Shown: one piece after another, positions 36,628 to 45,903 of the stretch
Layout: each line of letters begins with the position of its first letter
How positions within the stretch are numbered: position 1 is the first letter of the stretch
From: Mycobacteroides chelonae
Lineage (GTDB): Bacteria > Actinomycetota > Actinomycetes > Mycobacteriales > Mycobacteriaceae
Assembly: GCF_016767715.1 (NCBI RefSeq)
Contig: NZ_CP050145.1
Location: 3,596,001 to 3,660,000 of the forward strand
DNA: 64,000 nucleotides
Direction: 5' to 3'
Translations under genes and position numbers: made by a program
The notes under the pieces: model-generated
Told to the model about the DNA's origin: nothing
What the model saw: the letters and a program-made list of their open reading frames with translations, nothing else
The model's database searches: none

Positions 36628-37977
36628 ATGGCAGAGATCCGTCGTGGCCGCGCCGCACGCGCCGCAAAACTCGCATCGCTTCCGGCCGGAATCGCGGGCC
36701 GTGCCGCACTCGGTGTGGGTAAGCGGATCGCCGGGAAATCCAAAGACGAAGTGAATGCCGAACTCGTCGAGAAGGCTGCCGAGCAGCTGTTCCAGGTTCT
36801 CGGCGAGCTCAAGGGCGCGGCCATGAAGATCGGCCAGATGCTCTCGGTGATGGAGGCCGCTATTCCCCCCGAGTTCGGGGAGCCGTACCGCGAGGCGCTG
36901 ACCAAGCTGCAAAGCGATGCCCCACCGCTGCCCGCCGACAAGGTCCACCGCGTGCTGGACGCACAGCTGGGCACCAAGTGGCGCGAACGTTTCCAGTCCT
37001 TCGACGACAAGCCCGTCGCCTCGGCCAGCATCGGCCAGGTACACAAGGCCGTCTGGAAGGACGGCCGGACCGTCGCCGTCAAGGTGCAGTACCCGGGCGC
37101 CGACGAGGCCGTCCGCTCGGACCTCAAGACCATTCAGCGTCTGTCCTCGTTGTTCAAGCAGGTGGCCCCGGGCGCCGATATCAAGGCCATCGTCGACGAA
37201 CTCATCGAGCGCACCGAGGAAGAACTCGACTACCGCATCGAGGCCACCAACCAGCGCACCTTCGTCAAGGCCTTCAAGGACGACCCCGAGTTCTACGTCC
37301 CCTCGGTCGTGGCCTCGGCACCCAAGGTGATCATCACCGAGTGGATGCAAGGCCGGAAGCTCTCCGAAATCATTGCCAAGGGCACCGAAGAGGAACGCAG
37401 CAAGTGCGCGCATTTCCTCCTCGAATTCAGCATCAGCTCGCCGTATCGGTGTGGACTGCTGCACGCAGACACCCACCCCGGGAACTTCATGCTGCTCGAA
37501 GACGGCCGGTTCGGAATCATGGACTTCGGCGCCTGCGCTGCGCACGAGGGTGGTCTGCCCGCGGGCTTCGGTCCAATCCTGCGCCTGGCCCGCGACGAGA
37601 AGTGGGAAGAGCTCACCGAGGTACTCCGTTCGGAGGGTTTCATTCCGCCGAGCGCAACCTCCGTGTCTCACGAAGAGGTCAACTCCTACCTTGAGCCGTA
37701 CATCGAACCGCTCAACCACGAGACCTTCCACTTCAGCCGCAAGTGGCTGCAGCGGCTCACCGCCAAGGCCACTGATTTCCGCAGCCAGGAGTTCCTCGAG
37801 TCGTTCAAGACCAGCCGGCAGATGAACTTGCCGCCGAATTACCTGATGTTCTTCCGGGTTCTCGGCGGTCTGATCGGTATCGCCGCACAGCTCGACGCCC
37901 CGGTCGACTACGCCGCCATCATCGACAAGTGGGTTCCAGGGTTCCACGAGGACAGCAAGGCTCCAGCCGCCACGTAG
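36628..37977 (+). CDS. ABC1/AarF/UbiB-type kinase-like protein, copy 1 (Rv3197-like)
   Basis: A 449-residue ABC1/UbiB-family protein. Landmarks: the KxGQ motif as MKIGQMLS, the Ala-rich loop SASIGQVHKAVW, the catalytic-lysine strand TVAVKVQYPG, the catalytic loop LLHADTHPGNFML and FGIMDFGAC (DFG). These proteins act on isoprenoid-lipid metabolism or as ATPases; in mycobacteria the Rv3197 homologue is also linked to macrolide resistance. The ATG at 36628 matches copies 2 and 3, although GTG at 36622 is open. It is the first of three tandem paralogues. Confidence 0.9.
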   Translation: MAEIRRGRAARAAKLASLPAGIAGRAALGVGKRIAGKSKDEVNAELVEKAAEQLFQVLGELKGAAMKIGQMLSVMEAAIPPEFGEPYREALTKLQSDAPPLPADKVHRVLDAQLGTKWRERFQSFDDKPVASASIGQVHKAVWKDGRTVAVKVQYPGADEAVRSDLKTIQRLSSLFKQVAPGADIKAIVDELIERTEEELDYRIEATNQRTFVKAFKDDPEFYVPSVVASAPKVIITEWMQGRKLSEIIAKGTEEERSKCAHFLLEFSISSPYRCGLLHADTHPGNFMLLEDGRFGIMDFGACAAHEGGLPAGFGPILRLARDEKWEELTEVLRSEGFIPPSATSVSHEEVNSYLEPYIEPLNHETFHFSRKWLQRLTAKATDFRSQEFLESFKTSRQMNLPPNYLMFFRVLGGLIGIAAQLDAPVDYAAIIDKWVPGFHEDSKAPAAT

Positions 37978-38033
37978 GTGAGATGGAAAACCTGCGTTGT
38001 CAGACTCTCGCCGCCCCCGGCATGATGTAACGC

Positions 38034-39365
38034 ATGGCTGAGATCCGTCGTGGCCGCGCCGCGCGCGCTGCAAAACTGGCATCCCTACCGGCAGGCATCG
38101 CCGGTCGAGCCGCGCTGGGCGTCGGAAAACGTTTGACCGGCAAGTCCAAGGACGAAGTCAACGCCGAGATGATGGAGAAGGCGGCCGAACAGCTGTTCCA
38201 GGTTCTCGGCGAGCTCAAGGGCGCGGCCATGAAACTCGGGCAGGCCCTTTCGGTGTTCGAGGCCGCCATCCCGCCGGCCTTTGCCGAACCCTTCCGCGAG
38301 GCGCTGACCAAGCTGCAAAGCGATGCCCCGCCGCTGCCCGCCGACAAGGTCCACCGCGTGCTGGACGCACAGCTGGGCACCAAGTGGCGCGAACGTTTCC
38401 AGTCCTTCGACGACAAGCCCGTCGCCTCGGCCAGCATCGGCCAGGTACACAAGGCTGTCTGGAGCGACGGGCGCGTTGTCGCGGTGAAGGTGCAGTACCC
38501 CGGTGCCGACGAGGCCGTGCGCTCAGATCTGAAAACCATGCAACGGCTGTCCTCGCTGTTCAAACAGATCGTGCCCGGAGCAGACGTCAAAAGCATCATC
38601 GACGAACTGATCGAGCGCACCGAGGAAGAACTTGACTACCGCATCGAGGCCACCAATCAGCGGGCCTTCGCGAAGGCCTTCAAAGGCGACCCCGAGTTCT
38701 ATGTGTCACCGGTCGTGGCCTCGGCACCCAAGGTCGTTATCAGCGAATGGATGCAGGGCCGCAAGCTCTCCGAAATCATCAGCAGCGGAACCGAAGACGA
38801 ACGCAACGAGTGCGGCCGCCTGCTGCTGAAGTTCACGGTCAGCTCCCCGTACCGATGTGGATTGCTGCACGCGGACACCCATCCCGGAAACTTCATGCTG
38901 CTGCCCGACGGGCGCCTCGGCGTCATGGACTTCGGCGCCGTCGCCACCCATGAGGGCGGGTTCCCTCCGAACCTGGGCCCCATCTGGCGTCTGGAGCGCG
39001 ACGGGATCTGGGATGAGCTCATCCCCCTCATGCGCGAGGAGGGATTCATTCCGCCGCGCACCGAGGTCTCACCGGAGGAGATCGACGAGTATCTCAAGCC
39101 GTTCATCGATCCGCTCAAGTCCGACGAGTTCCACTTCAGCCGCAAGTGGATGCAGCGGGTCGCCGCCAAATCCAGTGACCTGCGTGGGGCACAGTTCCAG
39201 ACCGGCCGGCATCTGGATCTGCCGCCCGTCTATCTCATGATGTTCCGCGTTCTCGGCAGTCTGTCGGGCATTTTGGCCCAGCTCGACGCGACGGTCCCGT
39301 ACGCGCAGATCATCGGCGACTGGGTTCCCGGATTCCGCGAGGATGAGCCCGTTGCTGCCAGCTAG
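38034..39365 (+). CDS. ABC1/AarF/UbiB-type kinase-like protein, copy 2
   Basis: 443 residues, very similar to copy 1 over its whole length. The same motifs are present: MKLGQALS, SASIGQVHKAVW, VVAVKVQYPG, LLHADTHPGNFML, LGVMDFGAV. DNA 38307-38456 differs from 36898-37047 at only one or two positions, whereas other parts differ at many silent sites, which is a sign of recent gene conversion. Fifty-six bases separate it from copy 1. All catalytic residues are intact. Confidence 0.9.
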   Translation: MAEIRRGRAARAAKLASLPAGIAGRAALGVGKRLTGKSKDEVNAEMMEKAAEQLFQVLGELKGAAMKLGQALSVFEAAIPPAFAEPFREALTKLQSDAPPLPADKVHRVLDAQLGTKWRERFQSFDDKPVASASIGQVHKAVWSDGRVVAVKVQYPGADEAVRSDLKTMQRLSSLFKQIVPGADVKSIIDELIERTEEELDYRIEATNQRAFAKAFKGDPEFYVSPVVASAPKVVISEWMQGRKLSEIISSGTEDERNECGRLLLKFTVSSPYRCGLLHADTHPGNFMLLPDGRLGVMDFGAVATHEGGFPPNLGPIWRLERDGIWDELIPLMREEGFIPPRTEVSPEEIDEYLKPFIDPLKSDEFHFSRKWMQRVAAKSSDLRGAQFQTGRHLDLPPVYLMMFRVLGSLSGILAQLDATVPYAQIIGDWVPGFREDEPVAAS

Positions 39366-39417
39366 CATTCCGTGAAGACGTGAGGCAACGACGCCACACT
39401 GAACGATATGAGGTGAC

Positions 39418-40767
39418 ATGGCAGATATTCGCCGCGGCGGGCTCAGCCGAATGACCAAACTGGCAAGCCTGCCCGCAGGTATGGCCGGTCGCGCGGTCAT
39501 CGGGGTGGGTAAACGGCTGACCGGAACCTCGGCCGACGAGGTCAATGCCGAACTCCTGGAGAAGGCCGCCGACGAACTGTTCAACGTGCTCGGCGAGCTC
39601 AAGGGCGGCGCCATGAAGGTCGGCCAGGCCCTGTCGGTGATGGAGGCGGCGATACCGCCGCAGTTCGCCGATCCATTCCGTGAGGCTCTGGTCAAACTGC
39701 AGAGCGAGGCACCGCCGCTGCCCGCGGCCAAGGTACATCGCGTGCTCGACGCACAGCTCGGCACCAAGTGGCGCGACCGATTCCAGTCCTTCGACGACAC
39801 GCCCGTCGCCTCGGCCAGCATCGGCCAGGTACACAAAGGGATTTGGAAGGACGGCCGCGAGGTGGCCGTCAAGATCCAGTACCCGGGCGCCGACGATGCG
39901 CTGCGCGCCGATCTCAAGCTGATCCAGCGGATGACGCCGCTGGCCAAACAGATTGCGCCCAAAGCAGATATCGACAGGCTGGTGGCCGAGATCAGCGACC
40001 GCATCGAGGCCGAACTGGACTACCGCCAGGAGGCGTCCAACCAGCGTGCATTCGCGAAGGCCTTCACCGAAGATCCGAAGTTCTTCGTCCCGGCGGTGGT
40101 GGCGAGCGCACCCAAGGTGATCATCGCCGAGTGGATGGAGGGGCGGCGGCTCTCGAAGATCATCTCCGAGGGCACCCGCGAGGAACGGGACTCCGCCGGC
40201 GCCTTGATGCTCGAATTCACGGTCAAGTCACCGGAAAAGGTGGGCTTGGTGCACGCCGACCCGCATCCGGGCAACTTCATGCTGTTACCCGATGGGCGTT
40301 TCGGCATCATCGATTTCGGCGCGGTCTCCGAGCACCCCGGCGGCATTCCGCCCGAATTCGGCGAGGTGCTGTGCTGGGCCCGAGATGAGCAGTGGGAGCA
40401 GGTGATCCGGCTCATCAAGCAGCTCGGATTCATGCCACCGGAGGTCCAGCTGTCCGGGGATCAGGTGATGGACTACATCCGGCCGCTGTGGCCCTATGTC
40501 GATCCGCTGCGCTCCGGTGAATTCCATTTCACGCGTGAATGGTTCCAGCAAGCCGCGGTGGCGTCGACGGACCTCCTGGACGAGGGATTCACCGAACGAT
40601 TCAAGCTGGCACGTCAGATGACGGTGCCGCCGGGTTACGTCATGCTGCTGCGCACGCTCGGCGGAATGATCGGGGTTCTGGTGCAGCTCGGCGCGCACGT
40701 GAACTACGCGGCGATCGCCGAGGAATGGATGCCGGGGTTCTTCGAACCGAACGCGAAAACGCCCTGA
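39418..40767 (+). CDS. ABC1/AarF/UbiB-type kinase-like protein, copy 3
   Basis: 449 residues, the most diverged of the three copies. Motifs: MKVGQALS, SASIGQVHKGIW, EVAVKIQYPG, LVHADPHPGNFML (proline where copies 1 and 2 have Thr) and FGIIDFGAV. The C-terminal third differs most (HVNYAAIAEEWMPGFFE). A short near-identical tract around SASIGQVHK matches the other copies. The ribosome binding site gaggtg at 39410 precedes the ATG. It converges with whiB7. Confidence 0.9.
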   Translation: MADIRRGGLSRMTKLASLPAGMAGRAVIGVGKRLTGTSADEVNAELLEKAADELFNVLGELKGGAMKVGQALSVMEAAIPPQFADPFREALVKLQSEAPPLPAAKVHRVLDAQLGTKWRDRFQSFDDTPVASASIGQVHKGIWKDGREVAVKIQYPGADDALRADLKLIQRMTPLAKQIAPKADIDRLVAEISDRIEAELDYRQEASNQRAFAKAFTEDPKFFVPAVVASAPKVIIAEWMEGRRLSKIISEGTREERDSAGALMLEFTVKSPEKVGLVHADPHPGNFMLLPDGRFGIIDFGAVSEHPGGIPPEFGEVLCWARDEQWEQVIRLIKQLGFMPPEVQLSGDQVMDYIRPLWPYVDPLRSGEFHFTREWFQQAAVASTDLLDEGFTERFKLARQMTVPPGYVMLLRTLGGMIGVLVQLGAHVNYAAIAEEWMPGFFEPNAKTP

Positions 40768-40834
40768 TGACAATGCTCCCCACCGCCACATGGCGATGGG
40801 GAGCATTGGTTGTCGAGGCCCACAACATGCCGGG

Positions 40835-41131
40835 TCATGCCGCGGCGGGATCTGCGGCCGGCAGCGAGTTCTTGCGCGGGCGTCCACGCGGACGCTTACG
40901 CGCCACGATGGCACCCTGCTCCAGGATCTCGCCACCCCACACGCCCCAGGGCTCCGCGCGATCCAGCGCCGCAGCCAGGCACTGCGTCCGGATCGGGCAG
41001 TCCGCGCACAGCGTCTTAGCCCGTTCCAGGTCCGCCGGGCTTTCCGCGAACCACAGGTCCGCATCCGCGACGTGGCACGGTAGCGCGAGTCTTCGGGCCT
41101 CCACTTCGACGGTCATCATGTGTCCGTTCAC
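40835..41131 (-). CDS. whiB7: WhiB7 redox-sensing transcriptional activator
   Basis: 98 residues from GTG 41131 (ATG 41119 or 41116 are alternatives; GAGGA sits about 7 bases before the GTG). The four cysteines that bind the [4Fe-4S] cluster are LPCHV, TLCADCPIRTQC. The GVWGGE turn binds the sigma factor, and the RPRGRPRK AT-hook is the WhiB7-specific DNA-binding tail. It activates intrinsic antibiotic-resistance genes with SigA. A long attenuated leader precedes it, and its neighbours uvrD2 and the ABC1 kinases match the M. tuberculosis locus. Confidence 0.97.
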   Translation of the reverse strand: MNGHMMTVEVEARRLALPCHVADADLWFAESPADLERAKTLCADCPIRTQCLAAALDRAEPWGVWGGEILEQGAIVARKRPRGRPRKNSLPAADPAAA

Positions 41132-41220
41132 CTGCTTCCTCTTCGGTTCCTCGTAAAACTGCTGGTCTCGTATCGGTGTCTTATCGATCGAGATCCGGAA
41201 CCACGTCTGAGGTTTTGGGG

Positions 41221-41268
41221 CTCAAACAAAAGTGGCCACGGATCCCGGTGGTGTCGGGTCCGTGGCCT
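41221..41268 (-). terminator. whiB7 leader attenuator
   Basis: On the minus strand the stem arms are GGCCACGGACCC (41267-41256) and GGGATCCGTGGCC (41246-41234), around a loop GACACCACC, followed by TTTTGTTTG. This is a full Rho-independent terminator located between the upstream ORF and whiB7, so most transcripts should end here unless translation of the upstream ORF stalls. Confidence 0.85.
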
Positions 41269-41289
41269 GGGAGGCGGTTGAGGGGCTAC

Positions 41290-41493
41290 CTAGATGTATC
41301 CCCTATTCACGGACGCGACATTCGCGGCGGCGACGGCGGCGCGGTGCTTAATGCCGACGGCCGACATGCTCTGAGCCGCCGGCTTGGCAGCGGCGGCATG
41401 CGTCAGGAGCGACGGCGGAGCGAGCGGCGATACGACAAAGGCACCATGGGCATCACGCCACAAGGTGTCGCCGTAATTGGTGGGTGTGTTCAT
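41290..41493 (-). CDS. whiB7 leader upstream ORF
   Basis: A 67-codon ORF with a near-perfect ribosome binding site (GGAAGGAGGAGCG) before ATG 41493. It ends 22 bases before the attenuator hairpin. Its peptide is low-complexity, Ala-rich in the C-terminal half (AAVAAANVASVNRGYI), so its value is probably in its translation, as known for mycobacterial whiB7 leaders whose ribosome stalling relieves termination. Length and sequence are not conserved enough to claim a functional peptide. Confidence 0.75.
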   Translation of the reverse strand: MNTPTNYGDTLWRDAHGAFVVSPLAPPSLLTHAAAAKPAAQSMSAVGIKHRAAVAAANVASVNRGYI

Positions 41494-41561
41494 CGCTCCT
41501 CCTTCCGTCTACTCACTCGTGAACAGGTCTGGTCTGGAATCCTCGCGAATTCCTGAAGCCC

Positions 41562-41600
41562 AGAGTAAAAGGTCATCTATTGGTTGACAAGTTATTTTTG
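41562..41600 (-). promoter_or_regulatory. whiB7 promoter with AT-rich WhiB7 element
   Basis: On the minus strand TTGTCA (41590-41585) and TACTCT (41567-41562) are separated by 17 bases, a good SigA promoter. CAAAAATAAC (41600-41591) directly abuts the -35, the AT-rich stretch that WhiB7 recognises when it activates its own promoter. Predicted start near 41555, about 60 bases before the upstream ORF. Confidence 0.8.
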
Positions 41601-41659
41601 ACCTGCGGCGATACTTCAAAACCAGTTTTTCCGAACTGGCATCTTTTCCGGATCTCCGG

Positions 41660-42484
41660 TTACACAGATGTCAGTAGTCGGGAACGGAACAGATCCAATA
41701 CCTGATCCAGGGCCGCGCGCGTGGGCTGTCCCGGCTCGTCGATGAGATGTTCGGTGACCACCGAATGCGCCGGCATCGGCGAATGGGGGTTGGCCACGTC
41801 GCCGGGCAATTCGATGGCGACAAACGCATCCCCCAGCTCATCTCTGAGGAACTGGAATCGCTCGGCAGGCACCAGCTTGTCGGAGGTGAAGCGCATACCG
41901 AGCACCGTGAGCCCGTCGTGCTGACAGCGATGCTTGACCTTCTGCAGGTCCTCCGGAGAAATATCGATGTTGTAGCGATGCGACTTGGTGAGCCCGAACG
42001 GCAGCGATGGCTGCGACAGCACGGGCGCCAACAGCCTGTCATCGGCCGCCATGGCCAGCGCGTATCCCCCGGTGAAACACATACCGATGGCACCCACCCC
42101 GGGACCGCCGTTGCGCTCGTGCTCGTTCTGAGCGAGTGCCCGCAACCACGCCACCACCGGGGAGCTCTTTCCGGTGGCCAGGACCGTGAATTCGCGGCTC
42201 ACGCAGCCGCGGAACATCGAGGACGCCATATAGGTCGCGGTACGCAACCACCCCTCTTCCCGGGGGTCCGTGTTCTGTCCGGGATTCCCAAACAGGTGCG
42301 GCATGACGGCGGTGCAGCCGATGTCGGCCACCTTGCGTGCGAAGTTGGCGACCTTCGGGGTGATTCCCGGCATCTCGGCGATGACGATCACCGCCGGTCC
42401 ACTGCCCTTTCTCAACACGATCTTGGTTTCACCCTCGTGCGTGAAGGTGCCTGCTTCGAAATCGCGGAGGTCATCGTCGGCCAT
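41660..42484 (-). CDS. Dienelactone hydrolase family protein
   Basis: A 274-residue alpha/beta hydrolase of the dienelactone hydrolase type. The nucleophile is in IGMCFTGGYALAM (Cys in GxCxGG, residues about 130-142). The Asp should lie in the VLGMRFTSDKLVPAERF segment, and the His may be that of PMPAHSVV. It hydrolyses small cyclic esters or thioesters; substrate not evident. ATG 42484. Confidence 0.82.
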   Translation of the reverse strand: MADDDLRDFEAGTFTHEGETKIVLRKGSGPAVIVIAEMPGITPKVANFARKVADIGCTAVMPHLFGNPGQNTDPREEGWLRTATYMASSMFRGCVSREFTVLATGKSSPVVAWLRALAQNEHERNGGPGVGAIGMCFTGGYALAMAADDRLLAPVLSQPSLPFGLTKSHRYNIDISPEDLQKVKHRCQHDGLTVLGMRFTSDKLVPAERFQFLRDELGDAFVAIELPGDVANPHSPMPAHSVVTEHLIDEPGQPTRAALDQVLDLFRSRLLTSV

Positions 42485-42539
42485 GGGGCGAGCCTAGGAC
42501 GAGATTGCGCTGCGCGCTAGACACGTGTTGAACAAGGAA

Positions 42540-44609
42540 CTACGAGGCTCTGGCACGGACCAAACGCAGTACATCGGGTCCGTACTGCTCCAGCTTGCGC
42601 GCGCCTATTCCGGGAATGGCCACTAGGGCGGCGTCATCCCCCGGAAGAAGCTCGGCGATGGCGATCAAGGTGTTGTCGGTGAACACCACGAACGCGGGCA
42701 CCTTCATCTCCTTGGCTGTCTTGAGCCGCCAATCCTTGAGCGCGACAAGGAGTTCCTCATCGATATCGGATGGGCAGCTCTCGCAACGCCGAAGCATTAC
42801 CGCCGCCGGAGTGCTGAGCGCGGCATTGCAGATTCGGCAGCGCGCACCGCTGCCCCGACGTCTTGGCGTAGCAGCGGCCGGGAGTTGCGCGGTGGGGGCG
42901 ATTCCGTTGAGAAACCGCGAATGCTTGCGGGACTTGCGGCCACCGGCCGCGCGCGCGAGCGCCCAACTCAGGTTCAGATGCACACGCGCACGGGTAATCC
43001 CGACGTACAGCAGCCGCCGCTCCTCTTCGACCGGTTCGATATCGCCGGCACGCGACAGGGCATGCGAGATGGGCAGGGTGCCGTCGGCCAGCCCCACCAG
43101 GAACACCGCATCCCATTCCAGGCCCTTGGCCGCATGCAACGAGGCAAGCGTCACGCCTTGCACGGTCGGTGGGTGACGCGCCTCGGCCCGCACCCGCAGT
43201 TCGCGCACGAGCCCCGACAGATCCAGCTCCGGCAGACGGACACATTCTTCCTCGGCGAGTTCCACGAGCGCGCGCAGTGATTCCCACCGCTCACGCGCCT
43301 GGGCGCCGTGCGGCTCCTCTGCCGACAAACCCAGCGGCTCCAGAATCTCCCGAACCTGTTGCGGCACAGGAGTGTCTGCATGATCTCGCTCAGCGGCACG
43401 CTGCAGCGCCACCAGCGCCTGCCGCACCTCCTGGCGTGTGAAGAACCCTTCACCACCACGCACCTGGAACGGTATGCCCGCCTCGGTGAGCGCCTCCTCG
43501 TATACCTCTGACTGCGCGTTGATCCGGTACAGCACCGCGATTTCCGATGCCGGGGTTCCGGATTCCAACAGTGTCGCAATCGATTTCGCCACGGACTTCG
43601 CCTCGGCGGCCTCGTCGTCGTGTTCGGAGAATCTGGGGGTAGGCCCTTCGGCCCGTTGACCGATAAGTTGCAGCTTGCTGCCCGCCACCCGTCCTTGCGC
43701 CGCGGCGATCAGCCGGTTGGCCAGCGAAACCACTTGCGGGGTCGAGCGATAGTCACGCTCAAGACGGACCACTGTCGCTTCGGGAAATCTGCGGGAAAAG
43801 CCCAGCAGATACTGCGGGGTGGCGCCGGTGAACGAATAGATGGTCTGGTTGGCGTCACCCACAACGGTCAGGTCGTCGCGGGGGCCCAGCCACGCGTCGA
43901 GCACCCGCTGCTGCAGTGGGGTGACGTCCTGGTATTCATCGACTACGAAACAGCGATAGCGATCCCGGAACTCGTCGGCCACCGATGCGGAGTTCTCGAT
44001 GGCTGCCGCGGTGTGCAGCAGCAGGTCATCGAAATCAAGCAGGGTTGATCCGTCCGGCCGGGCCTTGAGCTTCTCGTAACCGGCGTAGACCTTCGCGACC
44101 TGCTCGGCGGGCACCGGCGTATCCCGCGCGAACTTGGCCGCGGCCGCCGGATAGGCCTCGGGGCTGATCAAAGAGGCCTTGGCCCACTCGATTTCACCGG
44201 CTAGGTCGCGCACGGTGTCGGTGCTGGTGCTCAGCTTGGCGCGGTTGGCGGCCTGGGCCACGATGGTGAACTTGCTGTCGATGAGCTCCCAGCGTGTATC
44301 GCCGACCAGCTGCGGCCAGAAGTAGCGAAGCTGCCGCAGACCGGCGGCGTGGAACGTGACGGCCTGAGCCGATCCCACGCCCAAGTCGCGTAACCGCCCG
44401 CGCATCTCCCCTGCCGCCCGTTGGGTGAAGGTGACCGCGAGGATCTGACCGGGAGCGACATGCCCGGATTCGACCAGGTGAGCGATGCGATGGGTGATGG
44501 TGCGGGTCTTACCGGTGCCCGCTCCGGCGAGCACGCAGACGGGACCGCGCGGCGCGGTGACGGCGGCACGCTGCTCATCGTCGAGACCATCGAGGAGAGA
44601 ACGCGCCAC
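42540..44609 (-). CDS. uvrD2: ATP-dependent DNA helicase UvrD2
   Basis: A 689-residue superfamily 1 helicase. Motif [18 protein letters not shown], motif [14 protein letters not shown], motif [18 protein letters not shown], and motif [17 protein letters not shown]. The C-terminal extension has the tetracysteine CRICNAA...CESCP and a HRDC domain ([31 protein letters not shown]), as known for mycobacterial UvrD2, essential in M. tuberculosis. GTG 44609. It is divergent from mrx1. Confidence 0.95.
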   Translation of the reverse strand: MARSLLDGLDDEQRAAVTAPRGPVCVLAGAGTGKTRTITHRIAHLVESGHVAPGQILAVTFTQRAAGEMRGRLRDLGVGSAQAVTFHAAGLRQLRYFWPQLVGDTRWELIDSKFTIVAQAANRAKLSTSTDTVRDLAGEIEWAKASLISPEAYPAAAAKFARDTPVPAEQVAKVYAGYEKLKARPDGSTLLDFDDLLLHTAAAIENSASVADEFRDRYRCFVVDEYQDVTPLQQRVLDAWLGPRDDLTVVGDANQTIYSFTGATPQYLLGFSRRFPEATVVRLERDYRSTPQVVSLANRLIAAAQGRVAGSKLQLIGQRAEGPTPRFSEHDDEAAEAKSVAKSIATLLESGTPASEIAVLYRINAQSEVYEEALTEAGIPFQVRGGEGFFTRQEVRQALVALQRAAERDHADTPVPQQVREILEPLGLSAEEPHGAQARERWESLRALVELAEEECVRLPELDLSGLVRELRVRAEARHPPTVQGVTLASLHAAKGLEWDAVFLVGLADGTLPISHALSRAGDIEPVEEERRLLYVGITRARVHLNLSWALARAAGGRKSRKHSRFLNGIAPTAQLPAAATPRRRGSGARCRICNAALSTPAAVMLRRCESCPSDIDEELLVALKDWRLKTAKEMKVPAFVVFTDNTLIAIAELLPGDDAALVAIPGIGARKLEQYGPDVLRLVRARAS

Positions 44610-44708
44610 CCCGCCATCTTCGCAGCAACCGCCGACAACACCGGTCGCTGACCCCGTTCTCGGCGTTGAGACATCTCACATACCCCCGGAGGAACACCCA
44701 CCAGGGGT

Positions 44709-44981
44709 ATGACGTTGAATGCCGGTGTGACTACAGCGAGCGACTCCAGCCTCATCATGTACAGCACCACCTGGTGCGGATATTGCCGTCGGCTCGAGAC
44801 GCAGCTGAAGGCCGCGGGCATCGACTACACCAAGATCGATATCGAGCAGGACCCGGCCGCGGCCGACTATGTCGCCAACGTCAACGGCGGAAACCAGACC
44901 GTGCCGACCGTGAAGTTCCCTGATGGCAGCGCGTTGACCAATCCGTCGCTGTCCCAGGTGAAGGCCAAGCTCGGCGTCTAA
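44709..44981 (+). CDS. mrx1: Mycoredoxin-1 (glutaredoxin-like)
   Basis: A 90-residue glutaredoxin-like reductase of mycothiol mixed disulfides. The active site is CGYC in STTWCGYCRRLE, with the cis-Pro segment TVPTVKFPDG and the C-terminal SQVKAKLGV helix. It matches Rv3198A beside uvrD2. The GTG at 44727 is an alternative start; the N-terminal six residues have no function visible. Confidence 0.9.
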   Translation: MTLNAGVTTASDSSLIMYSTTWCGYCRRLETQLKAAGIDYTKIDIEQDPAAADYVANVNGGNQTVPTVKFPDGSALTNPSLSQVKAKLGV

Positions 44982-44999
44982 ACCCAGGGCCCGGTTGAT

Positions 45000-45902
45000 T
45001 TAGGCGTAAGCCCAGGATTCGACGATCTCCCGGGCGATGGAAATCGACCCGGGCAACATCAGGCGCGAGTCGGACGCGGTGGTCCAATCCCCTGCTTCCA
45101 GTGCAGCGCGCACCTCATCGCGTGTAAACCACTCTGCTTCGGCGATTTCACCGTCGTTGAACGAGAACGGCTGCGATGGATCGCCCACGGCATGGAAGCC
45201 CAGCATGATCGATCGTGGAAAGGGCCACGGCTGGCTGCCCAGGTACTGCACATCCGTGACGGTCAGACCCACTTCCTCGGCGATCTCGCGGGCCACACAC
45301 GCCTCCAGCGATTCGCCCGCCTCGACGAAACCCGCCAGCAGCGAGAACATCCGCTCCGGCCAGAACTTTTGACGACCAAGTACCGCGCGGTCACCGCCGT
45401 CGTGCACCAGGCAGATGACAGCAGGGTCGGTGCGCGGAAATTCTTCCTGGCCGGTCGACGAATTCACCCGGACCCAACCGCCCTTGGCCGGAGTGGTCGG
45501 CGATCCATCAACGGGGCTGTAACCGGCACTGTCGTGCCAGGCCAGCATCGCCATCGCGGTGGCCAGCAGGGCCGCACTGGTGTCGTCGAACAATTGTCCG
45601 GAGCGGCGCAAATCCAGCAGGGGCGCACTGTCGTCGAGTTCGGCGCGCACCGCCCACACATGGCGGCCGCCCGGGATGCGCCCGAGGAACACCGCATGCT
45701 CCGGCGGCACATCGCCGATGCGTGCGGCGTCTTCGAGAACCACCCGCCCGTCGACAATGTTCACCCGGCCCCGCACGTCCAGCGTGATCAGTCCCGCCTC
45801 GGCCCAACCCTTCGCCAATTCCTCAGGGTTGGAACGCAGTTCGTCGGCCCGATCGAGCCCGACGCGTGACAGCAGCGGAATGTTGCGAAGACGGAAAGTC
45901 AT
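45000..45902 (-). CDS. nudC: NAD+ diphosphatase NudC
   Basis: A 300-residue Nudix hydrolase cleaving NADH/NAD+ and removing NAD caps from RNA. The Nudix box GFVEAGESLEACVAREIAEEVGL and the NADH-specific SQPWPFPRS motif are exact. The four cysteines of the zinc ribbon that precede the Nudix fold in E. coli NudC are absent; the segment there is AWHDSAGYSPVDGSPTTPAKGGW. The ATG at 45902 lies one base after the K+ channel stop. Confidence 0.93.
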   Translation of the reverse strand: MTFRLRNIPLLSRVGLDRADELRSNPEELAKGWAEAGLITLDVRGRVNIVDGRVVLEDAARIGDVPPEHAVFLGRIPGGRHVWAVRAELDDSAPLLDLRRSGQLFDDTSAALLATAMAMLAWHDSAGYSPVDGSPTTPAKGGWVRVNSSTGQEEFPRTDPAVICLVHDGGDRAVLGRQKFWPERMFSLLAGFVEAGESLEACVAREIAEEVGLTVTDVQYLGSQPWPFPRSIMLGFHAVGDPSQPFSFNDGEIAEAEWFTRDEVRAALEAGDWTTASDSRLMLPGSISIAREIVESWAYA

Positions 45903-45903
45903 G

